From the NCBI RefSeq assembly GCF_021155765.1, contig NC_060118.1, forward strand, positions 12,722,146-12,786,145: DNA of 64,000 nt. The letters are read 5' to 3'. Below the pieces are notes generated by a model, which searched no databases, was not told where the DNA came from, and saw nothing but the letters and a program-made list of their open reading frames with translations. The stretch comes from Diprion similis (lineage: Eukaryota; Arthropoda; Insecta; Hymenoptera; Diprionidae). Below, one piece after another: positions 9,441 to 24,200 of the stretch. Every line of letters begins with the position of its first letter. The first letter of the stretch is position 1. A program made the translations under genes and the position numbers.

Positions 9441-12400
9441 AAGGCTAACCCCTTTGCATTTTTGGCGAAAATTTCGACGACTTTGAAAAGTGCTGCGATT
9501 AATTCTTTAGGGTACTATTCCGACGTGATTTTGCGAGAGGAATCGAATGATCGCAGTCCCGATACGCTGCGAGCAACACCTGCAAAGTTACAGCCGAAAA
9601 ACTGCAAATTTTGGTCGTCATTTCTCTGCTGCTGGTCCTAGGCTATTTTTGATGTGTTTTCTGAGTTCCTGGGCGTCGAATTAGTCTAAAAAGCGTCATA
9701 CGGATCGATTCCCAGACGAAAGATTTTTCAGCAAAAAAAAATCCAAGGCTAACCCCTTTGCATTTTTGGCGAAAATTTCGACGACTTTGAAAAGTGCTGC
9801 AATTAATCTTTTAGGGTACTATTCCGACGTGATTTTGCGAGAGGAATCGATTGATCGCAGTCCCGATACGCTGCGAGCAACACCTGCAAAGTTACAGCCG
9901 AAAAACTGCAAATTTTGGTCGTCATTTATCTGCTGCTGGTCCTAGGCTATTTTTGATGTGTTTTCTGAGTTCCTGGGCGTCGAATGAGTCTAAAAAGCGT
10001 CATACGGATCGATTCCCAGACAAAAGATTTTTCGGCCAAAAAAAATCCAAGGCTAACCCCTTTGCATTTTTGGCGAAAATTTCGACGACTTTGAAAAGTG
10101 CTGCAATTAATTTTTTAGGGTACTATTCCGACGTGATTTTGCGAGAGGAATCGATTAATCGCAGTCCCGATACGCTGCGAGCAACACCTGCAAAGTTACA
10201 ACCGAAAAACTGCAAATTTTGGTCGTCATTTATCTGCTGCTGGTCCTAGGCTATTTTTGATGTGTTTTCTGAGTTCCTGGGCGTCGAATTAGTCTAAAAA
10301 GCGTCATACGGATCGATTCCCAGACAAAAGATTTTTCGGCCAAGAAAAATCCAAGGCTAACCCCTTTGCATTTTTGGCGAAAATTTCGACGACTTTGAAA
10401 AGTGCTGCAATTAATTTTTTAGGGTACTATTCCGACGTGATTTTGCGAGAGGAATCGATTGATCGCAGTCCCGATACACTGCGAGCAACACCTGCAAAGT
10501 TACAACCGAAAAACTGCAAATTTTGGTCGTCATTTATCTGCTGCTGATCCTAGGCTATTTTTGATGTGTTTTCTGAGTTCCTGGGCGTCGAATTAGTCTA
10601 AAAAGCGTCATACGGATCGATTCCCAGACAAAAGATTTTTCGGCCAAAAAAAATCCAAGGCTAACCCCTTTGCATTTTTGGCGAAAATTTCGACGACTTT
10701 GAAAAGTGCTGCAATTAATTCTTTAGGGTACTATTCCGACGTGATTTTGCGAGAGGAATCGAATGATCGCAGTCCCGATACGCTGCGAGCAACACCTGCA
10801 AAGTTACAGCCGAAAAACTGCAAATTTTCGTCGTCATTTCTCTGCTGCTGGTCCTAGGCTATTTTTGATGTGTTTTCTTAGTTTCTGGGCGTCGAATTAG
10901 TCTAAGAAGCGTCATACGGATCGATTCCCAGACAAAAGATTTTTCGGCCAAAAAAAATCCAAGGCTAACCCCTTTGCATTTTTGGCGAAAATTTCGACGA
11001 CTTTGAAAAGTGCTGCAATTAATTCTTTGGGGTACTATTCCGACGTGATTTTGCGAGAGGAATCGAATGATCGCAGTCCCGATACGCTGCGAGCAACACC
11101 TGCAAAGTTACAGCCGAAAAACTGCAAATTTTGGTCGTCATTTATCTGCTGCTGGTCCTAGCTTATTTTTGATGTGTTTTCTGAGTTTCTGGGCGTCGAA
11201 TTAGTCTAAAAAGCGTCATACGGATCGATTCCCAGACAAAAGATTTTTCGGCCAAAAAAAATTCAAGGCTAACCCCTTTGCATTTTTGGCGAAAATTTCG
11301 ACGACTTTGAAAAGTGCTGCAATTAATTCTTTGGGGTACTATTTCGACGTGATTTTGCGAGAGGAATCGATTGATCGCAGTCCCGATACGCTGCGAGCAA
11401 CACCTGCAAAGTTACAGCCGAAAAACTGCAAATTTTCGTCGTCATTTCTCTGCTGCTGGTCCTAGGCTATTTTTGATGTGTTTTCTGAGTTCCTGGGCGT
11501 CGAATTAGTCTAAAAAGCGTCATACGGATCGATTCCCAGACAAAAGATTTTTCGGCCAAAAAAAATTCAAGGCTAACCCCTTTGCATTTTTGGCGAAAAT
11601 TTCGACGACTTTGAAAAGTGCTGCAATTAATTCTTTAGGGTACTATTCCGACGTGATTTTGCGAGAGGAATCGATTGATCGCAGTCCCGATACGCTGCGA
11701 GCAACACCTGCAAAGTTACAGCCGAAAAACTGCAAATTTTGGTCGTCATTTCTCTGCTGCTGGTCCTAGGCTATTTTTGATGTGTTTTCTGAGTTCCTGG
11801 GCGTCGAATTAGTCTAAAAAGCGTCATACGGATCGATTCCCGTACAAAAGATTTTTCGGCCAAAAAAAATCCAAGGCTAACCCCTTTGCATTTTTGGCGA
11901 AAATTTCGACGACTTTGAAAAGTGCTGCAATTAATTCTTTGGGGTACTATTCCGACGTGATTTTGCGAGAGGAATCGATTAATCGCAGTCCCGATACGCT
12001 GCGAGCAACACCTGCAAAGTTACAGCCGAAAAACTGCAGATTTTCATCGTCATTTCTCCGCTGCTGGTCCTAGGCTATTTTTCATGTGTTTTCTGAGTTC
12101 CTGGGCGTCGAATTAGTCTGAAAAGCGTCATACGGATCGATTCCCAGACAAAAGATTTTTCGGCCAAAAAAAATCCAAGGCTAACCCCTTTGCATTTTTG
12201 GCGAAAATTTCGACGACTTTGAAAAGTGCTGCAATTAATTCTTTGGGGTACTATTCCGACGTGATTTTGCGAGAGGAATCGATTAATCGCAGTCCCGATA
12301 CGCTGCGAGCAACACCTGCAAAGTTACAGCCGGAAAACTGCAGATTTTCATCGTCATTTCTCCGCTGCTGGTCCTAGGCTATTTTTCATGTGTTTTCTGA

Positions 12401-15216
12401 GTTCCTGGGCGTCGAATTAGTCTAAAAAGCGTCATACGGATCGATTCCCAGACGAAAGATTTTTCAGCAAAAAAAAATCCAAGGCTAACCCCTTTGCATT
12501 TTTGGCGAAAATTTCGACGACTTTGAAAAGTGCTGCAATTAATTCTTTAGGGTACTATTCCGACGTGATTTTGCGAGAGGAATCGATTGATCGCAGTCCC
12601 GATACGCTGCGAGCAACACCTGCAAAGTTACAGCCGAAAAACTGCAAATTTTGGTCGTCATTTCTCTGCTGCTGGTCCTAGGCTATTTTTGATGTGTTTT
12701 CTGAGTTCCTGGGCGTCGAATTAGTCTAAAAAGCGTCATACGGATCGATTCCCAGACGAAAGATTTTTCAGCAAAAAAAAATCCAAGGCTAACCCCTTTG
12801 CATTTTTGGCGAAAATTTCGACGACTTTGAAAAGTGCTGCAATTAATTTTTTAGGGTACTATTCCGACGTGATTTTGCGAGAGGAATCGATTGATCGCAG
12901 TCCCGATACGCTGCGAGCAACACCTGCAAAGTTACAGCCGAAAAACTGCAAATTTTGGTCGTCATTTATCTGCTGCTGGTCCTAGGCTATTTTTGATGTG
13001 TTTTCTGAGTTCCTGGGCGTCGAATGAGTCTAAAAAGCGTCATACGGATCGATTCCCAGACAAAAGATTTTTCGGCCAAAAAAAATCCAAGGCTAACCCC
13101 TTTGCATTTTTGGCGAAAATTTCGACGACTTTGAAAAGTGCTGCAATTAATTTTTTAGGGTACTATTCCGACGTGATTTTGCGAGAGGAATCGATTGATC
13201 GCAGTCCCGATACGCTGCGAGCAACACCTGCAAAGTTACAACCGAAAAACTGCAAATTTTGGTCGTCATTTATCTGCTGCTGGTCCTAGGCTATTTTTGA
13301 TGTGTTTTCTGAGTTCCTGGGCGTCGAATTAGTCTAAAAAGCGTCATACGGATCGATTTCCAGACAAAAGATTTTTCGGCCAAAAAAAATCCAAGGCTAA
13401 CCCCTTTGCATTTTTGGCGAAAATTTCGACGACTTTGAAAAGTGCTGCAATTAATTTTTTAGGGTACTATTCCGACGTGATTTTGCGAGAGGAATCGATT
13501 GATCGCAGTCCCGATACACTGCGAGCAACACCTGCAAAGTTACAACCGAAAAACTGCAAATTTTGGTCGTCATTTATCTGCTGCTGATCCTAGGCTATTT
13601 TTGATGTGTTTTCTGAGTTCCTGGGCGTCGAATTAGTCTAAAAAGCGTCATACGGATCGATTCCCAGACAAAAGATTTTTCGGCCAAAAAAAATCCAAGG
13701 CTAACCCCTTTGCATTTTTGGCGAAAATTTCGACGACTTTGAAAAGTGCTGCAATTAATTCTTTAGGGTACTATTCCGACGTGATTTTGCGAGAGGAATC
13801 GAATGATCGCAGTCCCGATACGCTGCGAGCAACACCTGCAAAGTTACAGCCGAAAAACTGCAAATTTTCGTCGTCATTTCTCTGCTGCTGGTCCTAGGCT
13901 ATTTTTGATGTGTTTTCTTAGTTTCTGGGCGTCGAATTAGTCTAAAAAGCGTCATACGGATCGATTCCCAGACAAAAGATTTTTCGGCCAAAAAAAATCC
14001 AAGGCTAACCCCTTTGCATTTTTGGCGAAAATTTCGACGACTTTGAAAAGTGCTGCAATTAATTCTTTGGGGTACTATTCCGACGTGATTTTGCGAGAGG
14101 AATCGAATGATCGCAGTCCCGATACGCTGCGAGCAACACCTGCAAAGTTACAGCCGAAAAACTGCAAATTTTGGTCGTCATTTATCTGCTGCTGGTCCTA
14201 GCTTATTTTTGATGTGTTTTCTGAGTTTCTGGGCGTCGAATTAGTCTAAAAAGCGTCATACGGATCGATTCCCAGACAAAAGATTTTTCGGCCAAAAAAA
14301 ATTCAAGGCTAACCCCTTTGCATTTTTGGCGAAAATTTCGACGACTTTGAAAAGTGCTGCAATTAATTCTTTGGGGTACTATTTCGACGTGATTTTGCGA
14401 GAGGAATCGATTGATCGCAGTCCCGATACGCTGCGAGCAACACCTGCAAAGTTACAGCCGAAAAACTGCAAATTTTCGTCGTCATTTCTCTGCTGCTGGT
14501 CCTAGGCTATTTTTGATGTGTTTTCTTAGTTTCTGGGCGTCGAATTAGTCTAAAAAGCGTCATACGGATCGATTCCCAGACAAAAGATTTTTCGGCCAAA
14601 AAAAATCCAAGGCTAACCCCTTTGCATTTTTGGCGAAAATTTCGACGACTTTGAAAAGTGCTGCAATTAATTCTTTGGGGCACTATTCCGACGTGATTTT
14701 GCGAGAGGAATCGAATGATCGCAGTCCCGATACGCTGCGAGCAACACCTGCAAAGTTACAGCCGAAAAACTGCAAATTTTGGTCGTCATTTATCTGCTGC
14801 TGGTCCTAGCTTATTTTTGATGTGTTTTCTGAGTTTCTGGGCGTCGAATTAGTCTAAAAAGCGTCATACGGATCGATTCCCAGACAAAAGATTTTTCGGC
14901 CAAAAAAAATTCAAGGCTAACCCCTTTGCATTTTTGGCGAAAATTTCGACGACTTTGAAAAGTGCTGCAATTAATTCTTTGGGGTACTATTTCGACGTGA
15001 TTTTGCGAGAGGAATCGATTGATCGCAGTCCCGATACGCTGCGAGCAACACCTGCAAAGTTACAGCCGAAAAACTGCAAATTTTCGTCGTCATTTCTCTG
15101 CTGCTGGTCCTAGGCTATTTTTGATGTGTTTTCTGAGTTCCTGGGCGTCGAATTAGTCTAAAAAGCGTCATACGGATCGATTCCCGTACAAAAGATTTTT
15201 CGGCCAAAAAAAATCC

Positions 15217-18200
15217 AAGGCTAACCCCTTTGCATTTTTGGCGAAAATTTCGACGACTTTGAAAAGTGCTGCAATTAATTTTTTAGGGTACTATTCCGAC
15301 GTGATTTTGCGAGAGGAATCGATTGATCGCAGTCCCGATACGCTGCGAGCAACACCTGCAAAGTTACAGCCGAAAAACTGCAAATTTTGGTCGTCATTTA
15401 TCTGCTGCTGGTCCTAGGCTATTTTTGATGTGTTTTCTGAGTTCCTGGGCGTCGAATGAGTCTAAAAAGCGTCATACGGATCGATTCCCAGACAAAAGAT
15501 TTTTCGGCCAAAAAAAATCCAAGGCTAACCCCTTTGCATTTTTGGCGAAAATTTCGACGACTTTGAAAAGTGCTGCAATTAATTTTTTAGGGTACTATTC
15601 CGACGTGATTTTGCGAGAGGAATCGATTGATCGCAGTCCCGATACGCTGCGAGCAACACCTGCAAAGTTACAGCCGAAAAACTGCAAATTTTGGTCGTCA
15701 TTTATTTGCTGCTGGTCCTAGGCTATTTTTGATGTGTTTTCTGAGTTCCTGGGCGTCGAATTAGTCTAAAAAGCGTCATACGGATCGATTCCCAGACAAA
15801 AGATTTTTCGGCCAAAAAAAATCCAAGGCTAACCCCTTTGCATTTTTGGCGAAAATTTCGACGACTTTGAAAAGTGCTGCAATTAATTTTTTAGGGTACT
15901 ATTCCGACGTGATTTTGCGAGAGGAATCGATTGATCGCAGTCCCGATACGCTGCGAGCAACACCTGCAAAGTTACAACCGAAAAACTGCAAATTTTGGTC
16001 GTCATTTATCTGCTGCTGGTCCTAGGCTATTTTTGATGTGTTTTCTGAGTTCCTGGGCGTCGAATTAGTCTAAAAAGCGTCATACGGATCGATTCCCAGA
16101 CAAAAGATTTTTCGGCCAAAAAAAATCCAAGGCTAACCCCTTTGCATTTTTGGCGAAAATTTCGACGACTTTGAAAAGTGCTGCAATTAATTTTTTAGGG
16201 TACTATTCCGACGTGATTTTGCGAGAGGAATCGATTGATCGCAGTCCCGATACGCTGCGAGCAACACCTGCAAAGTTACAACTGAAAAACTGCAAATTTT
16301 GGTCGTCATTTATCTGCTGCTGGTCCTAGGCTATTTTTGATGTGTTTTCTGAGTTCCTGGGCGTCGAATTAGTCTAAAAAGCGTCATACGGATCGATTCC
16401 CAGACAAAAGATTTTTCGGCCAAAAAAAATCCAAGGCTAACCCCTTTGCATTTTTGGCGAAAATTTCGACGACTTTGAAAAGTGCTGCAATTAATTTTTT
16501 AGGGTACTATTCCGACGTGATTTTGCGAGAGGAATCGATTGATCGCAGTCCCGATACACTGCGAGCAACACCTGCAAAGTTACAACCGAAAAACTGCAAA
16601 TTTTGGTCGTCATTTATCTGCTGCTGATCCTAGGCTATTTTTGATGTGTTTTCTGAGTTCCTGGGCGTCGAATTAGTCTAAAAAGCGTCATACGGATCGA
16701 TTCCCAGACAAAAGATTTTTCGGCCAAAAAAAATCCAAGGCTAACCCCTTTGCATTTTTGGCGAAAATTTCGACGACTTTGAAAAGTGCTGCAATTAATT
16801 TTTTAGGGTACTATTCCGACGTGATTTTGCGAGAGGAATCGATTGATCGCAGTCCCGATACGCTGCGAGCAACACCTGCAAAGTTACAGCCGAAAAACTG
16901 CAAATTTTGGTCGTCATTTATCTGCTGCTGGTCCTAGGCTATTTTTGATGTGTTTTCTGAGTTCCTGGGCGTCGAATTAGTCTAAAAAGCGTCATACGGA
17001 TCGATTCCCAGACAAAAGATTTTTCGGCCAAAAAAAATCCAAGGCTAACCCCTTTGCATTTTTGGCGAAAATTTCGACGACTTTGAAAAGTGCTGCAATT
17101 AATTCTTTGGGGTACTATTCCGACGTGATTTTGCGAGAGGAATCGAATGATCGCAGTCCCGATACGCTGCGAGCAACACCTGCAAAGTTACAGCCGAAAA
17201 ACTGCAAATTTTGGTCGTCATTTATCTGCTGCTGGTCCTAGCTTATTTTTGATGTGTTTTCTGAGTTTCTGGGCGTCGAATTAGTCTAAAAAGCGTCATA
17301 CGGATCGATTCCCAGACAAAAGATTTTTCGGCCAAAAAAAATTCAAGGCTAACCCCTTTGCATTTTTGTCGAAAATTTCGACGACTTTGAAAAGTGCTGC
17401 AATTAATTCTTTAGGGTACTATTCCGACGTGATTTTGCGAGAGGAATCGATTGATCGCAGTCCCGATACGCTGCGAGCAACACCTGCAAAGTTACAGCCG
17501 AAAAACTGCAAATTTTGGTCGTCATTTCTCTGCTGCTGGTCCTAGGCTATTTTTGATGTGTTTTCTGAGTTCCTGGGCGTCGAATTAGTCTAAAAAGCGT
17601 CATACGGATCGATTCCCAGACAAAAGATTTTTCGGCCAAAAAAAATTCAAGGCTAACCCCTTTGCATTTTTGTCGAAAATTTCGACGACTTTGAAAAGTG
17701 CTGCAATTAATTCTTTAGGGTACTATTCCGACGTGATTTTGCGAGAGGAATCGATTGATCGCAGTCCCGATACGCTGCGAGCAACACCTGCAAAGTTACA
17801 GCCGAAAAACTGCAAATTTTCGTCGTCATTTCTCTGCTGCTGGTCCTAGGCTATTTTTGATGTGTTTTCTTAGTTTCTGGGCGTCGAATTAGTCTAAAAA
17901 GCGTCATACGGATCGATTCCCAGACAAAAGATTTTTCGGCCAAAAAAAATCCAAGGCTAACCCCTTTGCATTTTTGGCGAAAATTTCGACGACTTTGAAA
18001 AGTGCTGCAATTAATTCTTTGGGGCACTATTCCGACGTGATTTTGCGAGAGGAATCGAATGATCGCAGTCCCGATACGCTGCGAGCAACACCTGCAAAGT
18101 TACAGCCGAAAAACTGCAAATTTTGGTCGTCATTTATCTGCTGCTGGTCCTAGCTTATTTTTGATGTGTTTTCTGAGTTTCTGGGCGTCGAATTAGTCTA

Positions 18201-21200
18201 AAAAGCGTCATACGGATCGATTCCCAGACAAAAGATTTTTCGGCCAAAAAAAATCCAAGGCTAACCCCTTTGCATTTTTGGCGAAAATTTCGACGACTTT
18301 GAAAAGTGCTGCAATTAATTTTTTAGGGTACTATTCCGACGTGATTTTGCGAGAGGAATCGATTGATCGCAGTCCCGATACGCTGCGAGCAACACCTGCA
18401 AAGTTACAGCCGAAAAACTGCAAATTTTGGTCGTCATTTATCTGCTGCTGGTCCTAGGCTATTTTTGATGTGTTTTCTGAGTTCCTGGGCGTCGAATTAG
18501 TCTAAAAAGCGTCATACGGATCGATTCCCAGACAAAAGATTTTTCGGCCAAAAAAAATCCAAGGCTAACCCCTTTGCATTTTTGGCGAAAATTTCGACGA
18601 CTTTGAAAAGTGCTGCAATTAATTCTTTGGGGTACTATTCCGACGTGATTTTGCGAGAGGAATCGAATGATCGCAGTCCCGATACGCTGCGAGCAACACC
18701 TGCAAAGTTACAGCCGAAAAACTGCAAATTTTGGTCGTCATTTATCTGCTGCTGGTCCTAGCTTATTTTTGATGTGTTTTCTGAGTTTCTGGGCGTCGAA
18801 TTAGTCTAAAAAGCGTCATACGGATCGATTCCCAGACAAAAGATTTTTCGGCCAAAAAAAATTCAAGGCTAACCCCTTTGCATTTTTGTCGAAAATTTCG
18901 ACGACTTTGAAAAGTGCTGCAATTAATTCTTTAGGGTACTATTCCGACGTGATTTTGCGAGAGGAATCGATTGATCGCAGTCCCGATACGCTGCGAGCAA
19001 CACCTGCAAAGTTACAGCCGAAAAACTGCAAATTTTGGTCGTCATTTCTCTGCTGCTGGTCCTAGGCTATTTTTGATGTGTTTTCTGAGTTCCTGGGCGT
19101 CGAATTAGTCTAAAAAGCGTCATACGGATCGATTCCCAGACAAAAGATTTTTCGGCCAAAAAAAATTCAAGGCTAACCCCTTTGCATTTTTGTCGAAAAT
19201 TTCGACGACTTTGAAAAGTGCTGCAATTAATTCTTTAGGGTACTATTCCGACGTGATTTTGCGAGAGGAATCGATTGATCGCAGTCCCGATACGCTGCGA
19301 GCAACACCTGCAAAGTTACAGCCGAAAAACTGCAAATTTTCGTCGTCATTTCTCTGCTGCTGGTCCTAGGCTATTTTTGATGTGTTTTCTTAGTTTCTGG
19401 GCGTCGAATTAGTCTAAAAAGCGTCATACGGATCGATTCCCAGACAAAAGATTTTTCGGCCAAAAAAAATCCAAGGCTAACCCCTTTGCATTTTTGGCGA
19501 AAATTTCGACGACTTTGAAAAGTGCTGCAATTAATTCTTTGGGGCACTATTCCGACGTGATTTTGCGAGAGGAATCGAATGATCGCAGTCCCGATACGCT
19601 GCGAGCAACACCTGCAAAGTTACAGCCGAAAAACTGCAAATTTTGGTCGTCATTTATCTGCTGCTGGTCCTAGCTTATTTTTGATGTGTTTTCTGAGTTT
19701 CTGGGCGTCGAATTAGTCTAAAAAGCGTCATACGGATCGATTCCCAGACAAAAGATTTTTCGGCCAAAAAAAATTCAAGGCTAACCCCTTTGCATTTTTG
19801 GCGAAAATTTCGACGACTTTGAAAAGTGCTGCAATTAATTCTTTGGGGTACTATTTCGACGTGATTTTGCGAGAGGAATCGATTGATCGCAGTCCCGATA
19901 CGCTGCGAGCAACACCTGCAAAGTTACAGCCGAAAAACTGCAAATTTTCGTCGTCATTTCTCTGCTGCTGGTCCTAGGCTATTTTTGATGTGTTTTCTGA
20001 GTTCCTGGGCGTCGAATTAGTCTAAAAAGCGTCATACGGATCGATTCCCAGACAAAAGATTTTTCGGCCAAAAAAAATTCAAGGCTAACCCCTTTGCATT
20101 TTTGGCGAAAATTTCGACGACTTTGAAAAGTGCTGCAATTAATTCTTTAGGGTACTATTCCGACGTGATTTTGCGAGAGGAATCGATTGATCGCAGTCCC
20201 GATACGCTGCGAGCAACACCTGCAAAGTTACAGCCGAAAAACTGCAAATTTTGGTCGTCATTTCTCTGCTGCTGGTCCTAGGCTATTTTTGATGTGTTTT
20301 CTGAGTTCCTGGGCGTCGAATTAGTCTAAAAAGCGTCATACGGATCGATTCCCGTACAAAAGATTTTTCGGCCAAAAAAAATCCAAGGCTAACCCCTTTG
20401 CATTTTTGGCGAAAATTTCGACGACTTTGAAAAGTGCTGCAATTAATTCTTCGGGGTACTATTCCGACGTGATTTTGCGAGAGGAATCGATTAATCGCAG
20501 TCCCGATACGCTGCGAGCAACACCTGCAAAGTTACAGCCGAAAAACTGCAGATTTTCATCGTCATTTCTCCGCTGCTGGTCCTAGGCTATTTTTCATGTG
20601 TTTTCTGAGTTCCTGGGCGTCGAATTAGTCTGAAAAGCGTCATACGGATCGATTCCCAGACAAAAGATTTTTCGGCCAAAAAAAATCCAAGGCTAACCCC
20701 TTTGCATTTTTGGCGAAAATTTCGACGACTTTGAAAAGTGCTGCAATTAATTCTTTGGGGTACTATTCCGACGTGATTTTGCGAGAGGAATCGATTAATC
20801 GCAGTCCCGATACGCTGCGAGCAACACCTGCAAAGTTACAGCCGAAAAACTGCAGATTTTCATCGTCATTTCTCCGCTGCTGGTCCTAGGCTATTTTTCA
20901 TGTGTTTTCTGAGTTCCTGGGCGTCGAATTAGTCTAAAAAGCGTCATACGGATCGATTCCCAGACGAAAGATTTTTCAGCAAAAAAAAATCCAAGGCTAA
21001 CCCCTTTGCATTTTTGGCGAAAATTTCGACGACTTTGAAAAGTGCTGCAATTAATTCTTTAGGGTACTATTCCGACGTGATTTTGCGAGAGGAATCGATT
21101 GATCGCAGTCCCGATACGCTGCGAGCAACACCTGCAAAGTTACAGCCGAAAAACTGCAAATTTTGGTCGTCATTTCTCTGCTGCTGGTCCTAGGCTATTT

Positions 21201-24200
21201 TTGATGTGTTTTCTGAGTTCCTGGGCGTCGAATTAGTCTAAAAAGCGTCATACGGATCGATTCCCGTACAAAAGATTTTTCGGCCAAAAAAAATCCAAGG
21301 CTAACCCCTTTGCATTTTTGGCGAAAATTTCGACGACTTTGAAAAGTGCTGCAATTAATTTTTTAGGGTACTATTCCGACGTGATTTTGCGAGAGGAATC
21401 GATTGATCGCAGTCCCGATACGCTGCGAGCAACACCTGCAAAGTTACAGCCGAAAAACTGCAAATTTTGGTCGTCATTTATCTGCTGCTGGTCCTAGGCT
21501 ATTTTTGATGTGTTTTCTGAGTTCCTGGGCGTCGAATGAGTCTAAAAAGCGTCATACGGATCGATTCCCAGACAAAAGATTTTTCGGCCAAAAAAAATCC
21601 AAGGCTAACCCCTTTGCATTTTTGGCGAAAATTTCGACGACTTTGAAAAGTGCTGCAATTAATTTTTTAGGGTACTATTCCGACGTGATTTTGCGAGAGG
21701 AATTGATTGATCGCAGTCCCGATACGCTGCGAGCAACACCTGCAAAGTTACAACCGAAAAACTGCAAATTTTGGTCGTCATTCATCTGCTGCTGGTCCTA
21801 GGCTATTTTTGATGTGTTTTCTGAGTTCCTGGGCGTCGAATTAGTCTAAAAAGCGTCATACGGATCGATTCCCAGACAAAAGATTTTTCGGCCAAAAAAA
21901 ATCCAAGGCTAACCCCTTTGCATTTTTGGCGAAAATTTCGACGACTTTGAAAAGTGCTGCAATTAATTTTTTAGGGTACTATTCCGACGTGATTTTGCGA
22001 GAGGAATCGATTGATCGCAGTCCCGATACACTGCGAGCAACACCTGCAAAGTTACAACCGAAAAACTGCAAATTTTGGTCGTCATTTATCTGCTGCTGAT
22101 CCTAGGCTATTTTTGATGTGTTTTCTGAGTTCCTGGGCGTCGAATTAGTCTAAAAAGCGTCATACGGATCGATTCCCAGACAAAAGATTTTTCGGCCAAA
22201 AAAAATCCAAGGCTAACCCCTTTGCATTTTTGGCGAAAATTTCGACGACTTTGAAAAGTGCTGCAATTAATTTTTTAGGGTACTATTCCGACGTGATTTT
22301 GCGAGAGGAATCGATTGATCGCAGTCCCGATACACTGCGAGCAACACCTGCAAAGTTACAACCGAAAAACTGCAAATTTTGGTCGTCATTTATCTGCTGC
22401 TGATCCTAGGCTATTTTTGATGTGTTTTCTGAGTTCCTGGGCGTCGAATTAGTCTAAAAAGCGTCATACGGATCGATTCCCAGACAAAAGATTTTTCGGC
22501 CAAAAAAAATCCAAGGCTAACCCCTTTGCATTTTTGGCGAAAATTTCGACGACTTTGAAAAGTGCTGCAATTAATTTTTTAGGGTACTATTCCGACGTGA
22601 TTTTGCGAGAGGAATCGATTGATCGCAGTCCCGATACGCTGCGAGCAACACCTGCAAAGTTACAGCCGAAAAACTGCAAATTTTGGTCGTCATTTATCTG
22701 CTGCTGGTCCTAGGCTATTTTTGATGTGTTTTCTGAGTTCCTGGGCGTCGAATTAGTCTAAAAAGCGTCATACGGATCGATTCCCAGACAAAAGATTTTT
22801 CGGCCAAAAAAAATCCAAGGCTAACCCCTTTGCATTTTTGGCGAAAATTTCGACGACTTTGAAAAGTGCTGCAATTAATTCTTCGGGGTACTATTCCGAC
22901 GTGATTTTGCGGGAGGAATCGAATGATCGCAGTCCCGATACGCTGCGAGCAACACCTGCAAAGTTACAGCCGAAAAACTGCAAATTTTGGTCGTCATTTA
23001 TCTGCTGCTGGTCCTAGCTTATTTTTGATGTGTTTTCTGAGTTTCTGGGCGTCGAATTAGTCTAAAAAGCGTCATACGGATCGATTCCCAGACAAAAGAT
23101 TTTTCGGCCAAAAAAAATTCAAGGCTAACCCCTTTGCATTTTTGTCGAAAATTTCGACGACTTTGAAAAGTGCTGCAATTAATTCTTTAGGGTACTATTC
23201 CGACGTGATTTTGCGAGAGGAATCGATTGATCGCAGTCCCGATACGCTGCGAGCAACACCTGCAAAGTTACAGCCGAAAAACTGCAAATTTTGGTCGTCA
23301 TTTCTCTGCTGCTGGTCCTAGGCTATTTTCGATGTGTTTTCTGAGTTCCTGGGCGTCGAATTAGTCTAAAAAGCGTCATACGGATCGATTCCCAGACAAA
23401 AGATTTTTCGGCCAAAAAAAATTCAAGGCTAACCCCTTTGCATTTTTGTCGAAAATTTCGACGACTTTGAAAAGTGCTGCAATTAATTCTTTAGGGTACT
23501 ATTCCGACGTGATTTTGCGAGAGGAATCGATTGATCGCAGTCCCGATACGCTGCGAGCAACACCTGCAAAGTTACAGCCGAAAAACTGCAAATTTTGGTC
23601 GTCATTTCTCTGCTGCTGGTCCTAGGCTATTTTTGATGTGTTTTCTGAGTTCCTGGGCGTCGAATTAGTCTAAAAAGCGTCATACGGATCGATTCCCAGA
23701 CAAAAGATTTTTCGGCCAAAAAAAATCCAAGGCTAACCCCTTTGCATTTTTGGCGAAAATTTCGACGACTTTGAAAAGTGCTGCAATTAATTCTTTGGGG
23801 TACTATTCCGACGTGATTTTGCGAGAGGAATCGATTAATCGCAGTCCCGATACGCTGCGAGCAACACCTGCAAAGTTACAGCCGAAAAACTGCAGATTTT
23901 CATCGTCATTTCTCCGCTGCTGGTCCTAGGCTATTTTTCATGTGTTTTCTGAGTTCCTGGGCGTCGAATTAGTCTGAAAAGCGTCATACGGATCGATTCC
24001 CAGACAAAAGATTTATCGGCCAAAAAAAATCCAAGGCTAACCCCTTTGCATTTTTGGCGAAAATTTCGACGACTTTGAAAAGTGCTGCAATTAATTTTTT
24101 AGGGTACTATTCCGACGTGATTTTGCGAGAGGAATCGATTGATCGCAGTCCCGATACGCTGCGAGCAACACCTGCAAAGTTACAACCGAAAAACTGCAAA

